NCBI GenBank assembly: GCA_023459095.1
Contig: JAEWVQ010000128.1
Span: forward strand, 1-11,239
DNA length: 11,239 nt
Direction: 5' to 3'
DNA from: Pseudomonadota bacterium
GTDB lineage: Bacteria; Pseudomonadota; Gammaproteobacteria; Burkholderiales; Rhodocyclaceae
A program made the translations under genes and the position numbers. Each line of letters starts with the position of its first letter. Within the stretch, counting starts at the first letter, position 1. This document shows positions 1 through 6,007 of this stretch, one piece after another. Under the pieces are notes generated by a model. It did not search any database, had not been told where the DNA came from, and saw only the letters and a list, made by a program, of their open reading frames with translations.

Positions 1-87
1 CAGCCAGACCGCGGCGCACAACGCGGCATAGGTGGTGATCGCCGCGCCGGCGGCAGCGAGGCGGGGAAGCTCGGTGGTGATGGGCAT
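1..87 (-). CDS. N-terminus of a membrane-anchored protein (partial; possibly CysJ-like flavoprotein reductase)
   Basis: Only the first 29 codons are in the window. They run from ATG at 87-85 and stay open to base 1. The visible peptide begins MPITTELPRLAAAGAAITTY and continues as an Ala/Leu-rich hydrophobic stretch ending in Val-Trp-Leu. This looks like a single N-terminal membrane anchor or an uncleaved signal. The gene is 56 bases downstream of the DUF4198 gene on the same strand, so it is probably the fourth gene of that operon. From knowledge of similar clusters, a PepSY/DUF2271/DUF4198 set is often followed by a membrane-anchored flavodoxin/FAD reductase related to the sulfite reductase flavoprotein subunit. 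No catalytic domain is visible here, so this identity is inferred from context. No convincing Shine-Dalgarno sequence precedes the ATG. An ApbE-type flavin transferase is an alternative. Confidence 0.5.
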   Translation of the reverse strand, partial: MPITTELPRLAAAGAAITTYAALCAAVWL

Positions 88-143
88 GAGCGGGCGGCGG
101 CGCGGGACCGGCAGCCGGTTGGGCCGCGGTCCCGCCGCAGGAC

Positions 144-962
144 TTACTGGGGCAGGACTTCGAGGGTGCCGATGTAGCTCAGGCGACGCTCCTTGGCCTG
201 CTTCACCGTGGTCTTGTCGTCCTGGGCGTCGGCGTCGAGCCAGTACTGGCCGGCCTCCGGCCACTTCACCGAGAATTTGCCCTCGGCGTCGGTGGTGAAC
301 TTCATCTCGCCGAGCTGGTCGCGGTAGCGGTTGCCGCCGCGGATGATCACGACTTCGAGGCCGGCGGCGGGCTTGCCGTCGACGTGGAAGGCGAAGGTCG
401 CGGTCTCGCCGGCGAAGAGGTCGTTGGGGTGGGTCACCGGCACCAGCTCGAGGCCTTCGCCGACCGCCTTGAGCGCGCTCGGCTTGCCCACGGTGACGAA
501 GCTCTCGATCCGGCTCACGCCTTCGCTCACGCGCAGTTCGGCGGCATTGGCCGGGACATCGCGGGCGAAGGCTTCGGCGTTGCCGCGAAAGCGCTTGGTC
601 TGGTCGCCTTCCTTCCACATCGCGCTGATGCCGCTGTTGACCACGTTCACGCGGTAGGTGCCGGTTTGCGTCAGGTTGAGGTCGAACACCGTGCGCAGCT
701 TGCCCTGCATCAGGTTCTCGGCGGCGATCCGGGTGCCGTCGGGGGCGGTGGCGCCGAGGGCCTCGGGGGCGACGCGCAGCGCGGCGTGGTTGTAGTGGAA
801 CTTGTCGTTGCCGGCGGCGCCGTCGACGGTGATCCAGGCCGGCTTGGAGAGCACGGTGGACGAGGGCAGCAGCCACACGTCGTGGGCATGGGCGGCGGCG
901 AACGGCAGGCACACGGCGAGGGCGGTGGAGACAGTGGCGGAGAGGGTGCGCAGGCGGATCAT
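144..962 (-). CDS. DUF4198-family exported periplasmic protein
   Basis: A 272-residue exported protein. Start ATG at 962-960 is preceded by AGGAG (975-971) with 8 bases of spacing, which rejects the much longer upstream-extended frame. The signal peptide covers about residues 1-26, with a likely Ala-His-Ala cleavage site. The mature protein would then begin HDVWLLPSS, the usual opening of DUF4198 proteins (the old NikM/nickel-uptake-like family, PF10670). A second family signature, VPVTHPNDLFAGETATF, lies near residues 164-180. The C-terminal half is an Ig-like beta fold with GKPAAGLEVVIIRGG and a final YWLDADAQ segment. His25, His27, His56 and His59 are candidate metal ligands. The gene lies 32 bases after the DUF2271 gene in a Fur-boxed operon. 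The family is thought to sit in the periplasm in metal-uptake loci; its biochemical role is not established. Membership is confident, function is not. Confidence 0.85.
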   Translation of the reverse strand: MIRLRTLSATVSTALAVCLPFAAAHAHDVWLLPSSTVLSKPAWITVDGAAGNDKFHYNHAALRVAPEALGATAPDGTRIAAENLMQGKLRTVFDLNLTQTGTYRVNVVNSGISAMWKEGDQTKRFRGNAEAFARDVPANAAELRVSEGVSRIESFVTVGKPSALKAVGEGLELVPVTHPNDLFAGETATFAFHVDGKPAAGLEVVIIRGGNRYRDQLGEMKFTTDAEGKFSVKWPEAGQYWLDADAQDDKTTVKQAKERRLSYIGTLEVLPQ

Positions 963-994
963 GGTCGGAACTCCTGAGAAAGGGAAAAGGGCGG

Positions 995-1516
995 TCAGGG
1001 TTTGAGGTCGAGCGTCAGCGCGCCCAGTTCGTGCTGGCCCTGGGCGTTGAGGCGGACCGCCTTCGCCGGCGGCCACTGGAACGGGATGCTGAGCAGTTCG
1101 CGCCCACCGGCTTCGCGCGCGGCTTCGACCTGCAGGCGGTATTCGCCTGCGGGCAGGTCGCCCAGCGGCGCCTTGCCGGCGGCGAAGGCGAGGGTGTGCT
1201 TGCCGGGCGCACGGGTGGCGCTGGTGACGCCGTCGATCGGCACCGACAGTTCGCGCCCGGTGCGCCGCCACCACTGGCGCATGTCCTTGAGCCACTTGGT
1301 GCCTTCGTCGTTCTTCATCTTGCCGTCGTACCACACCGCGAGATTGGCGGCGACGCTGTTGTCGGGACGTTCGATCCACACCGCGACGTAGGGGCGGTGG
1401 TACTCGGCGACGTTCAGGCGGGGCAGTTCGAGCTCGAGGTTGAGGTCGGCGGCGAGGGCAGGCGCAGCGAACGCGCTGCACAAGGCCAGGGCAGCAAGGC
1501 CGGAGCGGTTTTTCAT
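995..1516 (-). CDS. DUF2271-family exported protein
   Basis: A 173-residue protein with a clear Sec signal peptide (MKNRSGLAALALCSAFAAPALA, cleaved near residue 22 before ADL). The mature part fits DUF2271 (PF10029). Visible signatures are YHRPYVAVWIE (residues 39-49), a Trp/Lys-rich stretch VWYDGKMKNDEGTKWLKDM (61-79) followed by a double Trp, DGVTSATRAPGKH (95-107) and a C-terminal beta domain. ATG at 1516 is chosen because it opens the signal peptide directly. A GTG at 1528 would add four residues, and neither start has a strong ribosome-binding site. The gene sits between the PepSY gene (61 bases upstream) and the DUF4198 gene (32 bases downstream), so it is almost certainly cotranscribed with them. 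The family is periplasmic and usually found beside PepSY membrane proteins and TonB-dependent receptors. Its function is unknown; a role in metal reduction or delivery is inferred only from neighbours. Confidence 0.85.
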   Translation of the reverse strand: MKNRSGLAALALCSAFAAPALAADLNLELELPRLNVAEYHRPYVAVWIERPDNSVAANLAVWYDGKMKNDEGTKWLKDMRQWWRRTGRELSVPIDGVTSATRAPGKHTLAFAAGKAPLGDLPAGEYRLQVEAAREAGGRELLSIPFQWPPAKAVRLNAQGQHELGALTLDLKP

Positions 1517-1577
1517 GGCGGGACTCACAGGGCGGTCAATGAGGAGCGGTGAATGGGGCGGGCAGAGTGGGGAGAGG

Positions 1578-2267
1578 TCAGTGGATGAAGAGCAACGCGA
1601 GCAGCACCGGGATCAGCGCACCGAGGCCGACCACGGGCCAGATCGCGGGGCGCTTGTCGGCATGGACCTGCAGGATCAGCAGCCCGGTGATGGAGAACAC
1701 CAGACAGGCGATCGAGAACAGGTCGATGAACCAGCTCCACGCGGTGCCGGTGTGACGGCCCTTGTGCAGGTCGTTGAGCCAGGCGATCCAGCCGCGGTCG
1801 GTGTGTTCGTACTCGACTTCGCCCGAGGCGAGGTCGATGCGCAGCCAGGCGTCGCCGCCGGGGCGGGGCAGGGCGAGATAGATTTCGTCGGCCGACCATT
1901 CGGCGGCGGCGTCGCGGATGTTCGCGTCGAGCGCTTCGGCGAGCCAGGTGCGGGTGGCGTCGGGCAGCGGCGCCTCGCGGCGCTCGTCGCCGGGGGCCGC
2001 GGCCGCGAGCGGGGCGAGCAGTGGCGCGGGCAGCTGCGCGCTGCGCGTGGTGATCAGCGGCCGGGATTCGATGCTGCCGGCGTGGTTCAGGGTGAGGCCG
2101 GTGAAGGCGAACAGCAGCATGCCGAGCAGGCACAGCGCGGAGCTGATCCAGTGCCACTGGTGCAGGGTCTTCAGCCAGGCGGCGCGGCGCAGTTGGCGGG
2201 CGGCGCGATCGCCGTCCGGGGGCGTGCGCGTGCTCGGTACGGGCCGGGTATCCGGTAAGGCGGGCAT
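1578..2267 (-). CDS. Short PepSY-associated transmembrane protein
   Basis: A 229-residue inner-membrane protein of the short PepSY-associated TM type. TM1 is about residues 39-60, starting in the family-typical LKTLHQWHWISSALCLLGM region and ending FTGLTLNHAG. A periplasmic PepSY-like domain covers about 65-165, including EIYLALPRPGGDAWLRIDL and a GEVEY strand. TM2 (about 178-201, SITGLLILQVHADKR) and TM3 (about 207-228) follow. Histidines near the membrane faces (H36, H39, H62, H168, H172, H202) could bind haem or metal. Longer PepSY-TM relatives such as PiuB and FpvG take part in siderophore-iron reduction. ATG 2267 is preferred over an in-frame TTG at 2282, although neither has a strong Shine-Dalgarno sequence. 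The gene is first in its operon, with a Fur box upstream (2308-2322), which fits iron-repressed expression. Ferrisiderophore reduction is an inference. Confidence 0.8.
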   Translation of the reverse strand: MPALPDTRPVPSTRTPPDGDRAARQLRRAAWLKTLHQWHWISSALCLLGMLLFAFTGLTLNHAGSIESRPLITTRSAQLPAPLLAPLAAAAPGDERREAPLPDATRTWLAEALDANIRDAAAEWSADEIYLALPRPGGDAWLRIDLASGEVEYEHTDRGWIAWLNDLHKGRHTGTAWSWFIDLFSIACLVFSITGLLILQVHADKRPAIWPVVGLGALIPVLLALLFIH

Positions 2268-2297
2268 GGGGGCTCGGGGCAAGGTTGGGCGCCGCAG

Positions 2298-2303
2298 ATT
2301 ATA
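2298..2303 (-). promoter_or_regulatory. Predicted -10 element of the PepSY operon promoter
   Basis: On the minus strand this reads TATAAT, a perfect sigma70 -10 hexamer. It would place the transcription start near 2291, about 24 bases before the ATG at 2267. The region 17-18 bases upstream (about 2321-2327) does not match TTGACA. The promoter may therefore be weak or depend on an activator. The Fur box lies in the spacer. Confidence 0.55.
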
Positions 2304-2307
2304 GATA

Positions 2308-2322
2308 TGAGAATCGTTCTCA
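2308..2322 (-). promoter_or_regulatory. Fur box upstream of the PepSY/DUF2271/DUF4198 operon
   Basis: The site TGAGAATCGTTCTCA (plus strand) is a 7-1-7 inverted repeat in which six of seven arm positions pair. It resembles the Fur consensus TGATAATGATTATCA, with T-to-G and A-to-C changes at the symmetric positions. It sits directly upstream of the -10 hexamer, where bound Fur-Fe would block RNA polymerase. Iron repression of the downstream operon is inferred. Confidence 0.65.
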
Positions 2323-2386
2323 GTGCTATTTATGCGAAAGTTTGTTGTAGCGTTTTGTAGGGCGCGGCCGCGCGCAGAAACACGCG

Positions 2387-2422
2387 GCCGGTGCCGCCCC
2401 CGCGGGCGGGGGCGGCACCGGC
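2387..2422 (-). terminator. Strong GC hairpin after the TonB receptor gene (probable terminator)
   Basis: The arms 2387-2402 and 2407-2422 pair perfectly over 16 bases around a 4-base loop. The hairpin begins 8 bases after the receptor stop codon, as expected of an intrinsic terminator. The downstream minus-strand sequence has only a TTT within GTGTTTCTG and no proper U-tract. It may therefore act with Rho or as a 3'-end stabiliser. It separates the receptor transcript from the PepSY operon promoter. Confidence 0.55.
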
Positions 2423-2429
2423 GCGCCGG

Positions 2430-4652
2430 TCAGAACGAGAGGTTGGCCGACAGCCAGAGGCGGCGCGGCTCGAGGTTGTTGCGGAAGCGCGCATAGACGG
2501 TGTTGCTGGTCGCGCTCGCCGGCACCACCTTGGCTTCGTTGAACTGCTTGTCGAACAGGTTGAAGATCGTGCCGCTCAGGGTCAGGTTCTTCGTCGCCTT
2601 GTACGAGGTGCCGATGTGGAACAGGGTGTAGGCCTCCCAGTCGCCGACGAGGTCACGCGCATCGACGCCGTTGAGCGCGCTCGCCGTGCCCGAGGCCGAA
2701 TGCGTGCCGCTGCGGAAGCCCTCGCTGCGGTACTCGCCGCTCATCCACGCCGACAGTTTCTCGGTCGGCTTCCAGCGCAGGGTGAGGTTGAGCATGTGCT
2801 CGGGGGTGTCGTTGATCGGGTCGCCCTTGCTCGCGCCGCTGGTCTGCTCGCTGTCGGTGTAGGTGTAGTTCGCCGACAGCTTCCACGCCGGGGCGAACTG
2901 CCAGTGGGTGAACAGCTCGATCCCTTGGATCGTGGCTTTGTCGACGTTCACCGGTCGGCGCAGCGTGAAGCTGTCGGCGGCGCCGGTATTGAGCGGGTAG
3001 TTGCGGTAGCCCATGTCCCAGTTGCTGCCGAAGCTGGCGAGGAAGGCCTCGCACTCGGCTTCGTTGCGGTCGGTGGCGCAGCTCATCAGCACCGGCCCGG
3101 CCGAGGTGCTGATGAAATCCTTGTACTTGCTGTGGAACAGCGTGGCGCCGGCGCTGAAGCCCTGCAGGTTGTCGAAGATCGCGCCGATCTCGGCGTTGGT
3201 GCTGGTTTCCGGTTCGAGGTCCGGGTTGCCGATCGCCGGGCTGCGGCCCTGGCCGCCGACGGTGTAGATGCCGTTGGTCAGGTATTCGAGGCGCGGTGCC
3301 TTGTAGCCGCCGCTGATGCCGCCCTTCAGCGTCCAGTGGTCGGTGGTGTTCCACACCAGGTAGGCGCGCGGCGTGGTGTAGCCGCCGAACTCGTCGTGGT
3401 GGTCGTGGCGCAGGCCCAGGGTCAGCGCGAGGTCGTCGCGCAGCCGCCACTCGTCTTCGACGAACACGCCGAGCTGGGTGAATTCGGTGGTGTCGGGGAG
3501 GATGCCGTCTTCCATCTCCGCGTTCCAGTACTGGGCGCCGACCGACAGCATGTGGTTGCCGATGCCGGTGACGTACTTGGTGTCGAAGATGAAGTCCTTC
3601 GCCTTCAGGCCGCGGTCGCCGCTGCGCCCCTGCAGGCGGGCGGGGATCAGGCGGCCGGTGGTTTCGGTCTCGTTGTAGCTCAGGCTCGATTCGAGCACGC
3701 CCGAGCCGGTGCGCCAGTTGTGCGCGAGCAGCACCTTGTCGCGGCTGTACTTCTGCGTCGGGCCGTAGCCGCCGGCCGCGCCCAGGGTGCCCAGCTGCTG
3801 CTTGCTGTTGTCGAAGCTCTGTTCGCTGGTCTCGACGTCCAGCCACAGGTCGTGGTCTTTGGTCGGGGTCAGGGTGAGGCGCGCGCCGTAGCTCTCGATG
3901 CGCGACTTGGTCGGGTTGCGGCCCTGGGTGAGTTCATCGCCCGCGGTGCCGTCGTCGAGGTCGTAGCTGACGTGCGATTGTTCGCGGTGCAGGTTGCGCG
4001 CGCGGACCTGCAGACCGAGCAGATCCTGTTTGATGGGGCCGGCGAGATAGACCTCGCCCGAGTACGAATTGCCGAAGTCCGAGTCTTCGAGGATCGTGCC
4101 CTCGACCGTCGCCGACCCGGTCCATTCCTTGCCGACCTTGCGCGTGATGATGTTCACCACCCCGCCCATGGCGTCGGAGCCGTACAGCGTGGACATCGGT
4201 CCGCGGATGATCTCGATGCGCTCGATCGCCGAGGCCGGCGGCAGGAAGCTGTTGCGCGCCTCGCCGAAGCCGTTGGGATAGATGTTGCCGGTGCTGTTCT
4301 GGCGGCGGCCGTCGATCAGCACCAGGGTGTAGTCGTTGTCCAGGCCGCGCATGCGGATGTTGAGCCCGCCGGTCTTGCCCGCGCTGGCGCCGGTGTCGAT
4401 GCCCTCGACGTCGGCGAGCGCGTCGGCGATGTTGGTGATGCGCTTGGACTCGAGCTCCTCGCGCGTGATCACGGTGATGCTCGCCGGCGCGTTCTTGATT
4501 TCCTGCTCGAAACCGGACGCCGAAACCACGACCTCCTGCAGTTGCGTGCCGGGTTCGGCGCCTTGGGCGAACGCAGTGGCGGGAAAGGCGAGGGCGGCGA
4601 GCAGGACGGTGTTGCGCAGACGCGGGTGTTTCTGGCGGGCAGGGCGGGCCAT
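2430..4652 (-). CDS. TonB-dependent outer-membrane receptor, IrgA/CirA-like (ferric catecholate siderophore type)
   Basis: A complete 740-residue receptor, a usual length for the family. The signal peptide ends at AFA/QGA (residue 29). A TonB-box-like segment, LQEVVVSAS, lies at 38-46. The plug domain (about 50-170) contains TLVLIDGRRQNS, PNGFGEARNSFLPPASAIER and GPMSTLYGSDAMGGVVNIIT, the pattern of the IrgA/CirA/FepA catecholate group. The rest is the 22-strand barrel with TonB-receptor motifs, ending in a terminal Phe (LWLSANLSF) as the Bam machinery expects. C525 and C534 lie close together in a predicted loop and may form a disulfide. ATG 4652 is supported by AGGAG (4666-4662) with 9 bases of spacing. 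A promoter with a Fur box lies upstream and a hairpin downstream, so the gene is probably monocistronic and iron-repressed. The exact substrate cannot be told from sequence; a haem or other metal chelate is less likely. Confidence 0.92.
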   Translation of the reverse strand: MARPARQKHPRLRNTVLLAALAFPATAFAQGAEPGTQLQEVVVSASGFEQEIKNAPASITVITREELESKRITNIADALADVEGIDTGASAGKTGGLNIRMRGLDNDYTLVLIDGRRQNSTGNIYPNGFGEARNSFLPPASAIERIEIIRGPMSTLYGSDAMGGVVNIITRKVGKEWTGSATVEGTILEDSDFGNSYSGEVYLAGPIKQDLLGLQVRARNLHREQSHVSYDLDDGTAGDELTQGRNPTKSRIESYGARLTLTPTKDHDLWLDVETSEQSFDNSKQQLGTLGAAGGYGPTQKYSRDKVLLAHNWRTGSGVLESSLSYNETETTGRLIPARLQGRSGDRGLKAKDFIFDTKYVTGIGNHMLSVGAQYWNAEMEDGILPDTTEFTQLGVFVEDEWRLRDDLALTLGLRHDHHDEFGGYTTPRAYLVWNTTDHWTLKGGISGGYKAPRLEYLTNGIYTVGGQGRSPAIGNPDLEPETSTNAEIGAIFDNLQGFSAGATLFHSKYKDFISTSAGPVLMSCATDRNEAECEAFLASFGSNWDMGYRNYPLNTGAADSFTLRRPVNVDKATIQGIELFTHWQFAPAWKLSANYTYTDSEQTSGASKGDPINDTPEHMLNLTLRWKPTEKLSAWMSGEYRSEGFRSGTHSASGTASALNGVDARDLVGDWEAYTLFHIGTSYKATKNLTLSGTIFNLFDKQFNEAKVVPASATSNTVYARFRNNLEPRRLWLSANLSF

Positions 4653-4768
4653 GGGAGCAGACTCCTGAAGTCAAGAAGACAAGTTGGCTGGCTTCCTGAC
4701 AAGGCGCGGGAGCTGGGCTGGCTACGCTGCAGGTGGCTGGCTATCGGGTTGGTAAAACAGTTTTAAAA

Positions 4769-4798
4769 ATGATAATGATTCGCAACATTGTGTGTCAA
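4769..4798 (-). promoter_or_regulatory. Sigma70-type promoter of the TonB receptor gene
   Basis: On the minus strand a perfect TTGACA (4798-4793) is followed, after 18 bases, by TATCAT (4774-4769), five of six matches to the -10 consensus. The expected start is near 4762, giving a leader of about 110 bases before the ATG. The Fur box at 4770-4784 overlaps the -10. Confidence 0.65.
4770..4784 (-). promoter_or_regulatory. Fur box over the TonB receptor promoter
   Basis: TGATAATGATTCGCA on the plus strand matches the 7-1-7 Fur consensus TGATAATGATTATCA at 13 of 15 positions, with a perfect left arm. It overlaps the predicted -10 of the receptor promoter, a classic place for iron-dependent repression. 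Confidence 0.75.
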
Positions 4799-4819
4799 TA
4801 TTTGGCCGATGTCTGCTTG

Positions 4820-4836
4820 ATATCTGGCGAAGATAT
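4820..4836 (-). promoter_or_regulatory. AT-rich inverted repeat between the oxidase gene and the receptor promoter
   Basis: Arms ATATCT and AGATAT pair perfectly around a 5-base spacer. The repeat starts immediately after the stop codon of the oxidase gene and is centred about 66 bases upstream of the predicted receptor transcription start. No U-tract follows, so it is a poor intrinsic terminator. An operator for a dimeric regulator of the receptor gene is an alternative. Which role is correct cannot be decided from sequence. Confidence 0.3.
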
Positions 4837-5976
4837 TCAGGACATGTGTTGCATAAAGGCATCGCCCGGGGCGAGCAGGCCGGCGCCGCGCCGGCGCACT
4901 TCGGCGAGCGTGGCGCAGCCGGTGAGCGCCATTGCGATCTCCAGTTCGTCGCGCAGCAGGCGGAGCACGTGGGCGACCCCGAGCGGGCCGGCGGCGGCGA
5001 GCGCATGCAGCCAGGCGCGGCCGATCAGGACCGCGTCGGCACCTAAGGCGAGCGCCTTGACGATGTCGGTGCCGCGGCGGATGCCGCCGTCGACGAGCAG
5101 TGGCACGGTGCCGCCGACGCGCTCGGCGATCGCCGGCAGCACGTCGATCGTCGCCGGCTGGGTGTCGAGGGTGCGCCCGCCGTGGTTGGAGACGATCAGG
5201 CCGTCGATGCCCGCGGCCACCGCCTGGGCGGCATCGTCGGCGTGCATGACGCCCTTCAGGATCACCGGCAGGCGGGTGGCGGTGCGCAGTGCGTCGAGGT
5301 CGCGCCAGCCCGGCGCATGCGCCATCAGGCGGTCGAACACCGCGCTCTGGCCGGGCGCCAGCGGCGGCACGGCGGGCGGCGTCATGCCGCGCAGATTGAC
5401 CGCCTCGACGCCGGGCGGGAGATGGAAACCGGCGCGCTGTTCGCGGTTGCGCACGCCGGCGACCGGCGCATCGACGGTGATCACCAGGGCGCTGTAGCCC
5501 GCGTCCTCGGCACGGCGGATCAGCTCGCGGTTGAAGCCGGGGTCGGGCTGCACGTAGAGCTGGAACCACAGCGGCGCGCCGCGGTGGCGGGCAACCTCCT
5601 CCAGCGTGCAGCTCGCCAGCGTGCTCAGCACCAGGCCGGCCTCGAGCGCGGCGGCGGCCTGCACGGTGCCGGCTTCACCGGCCGGGTGGGCGAGCTTCTG
5701 GTAGGCCACCGGGGCGAGCAGCACGGGGTGGGCGAAGGTCTGGCCGAACAGTTCGAGCCGGGTGTGGCCGCCGCGCACGTCGGCGAGCACCCGGCCGGGC
5801 AGCGCGATGCGGTCGAAGGCCGCGCGGTTCGCGCGCAGGGTGATCTAGTCGGCCGCGCCGCTGCCGATGTAGGCCCAGGCGTTGGCATCGACGCGTTCGC
5901 GCGCGAGCGCCTCGTAGTCGCCGACCGCAGCGGCCTCGCGCGGAATCGCGCCGAGTTTGGGCAGGGGAGCGTTCAT
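4837..5976 (-). pseudogene. FMN-dependent alpha-hydroxy-acid oxidase/dehydrogenase (LldD/glycolate-oxidase family) interrupted by an in-frame TAG
   Basis: Read from ATG 5976, the frame gives a 379-residue member of the FMN-dependent alpha-hydroxy-acid oxidase family (L-lactate dehydrogenase, glycolate oxidase, lactate oxidase), except that codon 44 is TAG (5847-5845). The interrupted motif is YIGSGAAD-stop-ITLRANRAAFDRI. Relatives usually carry an acidic or amide residue there, and GAG (Glu) is one base away. Everything else is intact: Tyr36 matches glycolate oxidase Tyr24, followed by QLYVQPD with Tyr141, TVDAP, Arg176, ILKGV with Lys241, the catalytic SNHGGRTLD with His265 and Arg268, and the FMN-phosphate motifs DGGIRRG and LIGRAW. 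A restart at GTG 5790 would give a 317-residue protein lacking the first substrate-binding Tyr, so probably inactive. The start is 31 bases after the efflux lipoprotein gene, suggesting cotranscription. A recent nonsense mutation, a sequencing error or amber suppression are all possible. Confidence 0.85.
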
Positions 5977-6007
5977 CGGTGCGAGGGGCCGTGGCGGTGG
6001 GCGCGTC

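Noticed and set aside
963..1481. Upstream extension of the DUF4198 frame through the DUF2271 gene
   Set aside because: The extension is Arg-rich noise. A good Shine-Dalgarno and a signal peptide mark ATG 962 as the start.
2391..4766. Long plus-strand open frame (791 codons) antisense to the TonB receptor
   Set aside because: Its translation is Ala/Arg/Val-rich without domains, and the opposite strand encodes a complete receptor with signal peptide and all family motifs. It is a shadow caused by high GC at third codon positions.
5845..5847. Pyrrolysine or programmed recoding at the amber codon
   Set aside because: No pyrrolysine machinery or recoding signal is visible, and the family does not use such residues. 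A point mutation or read error is far simpler.
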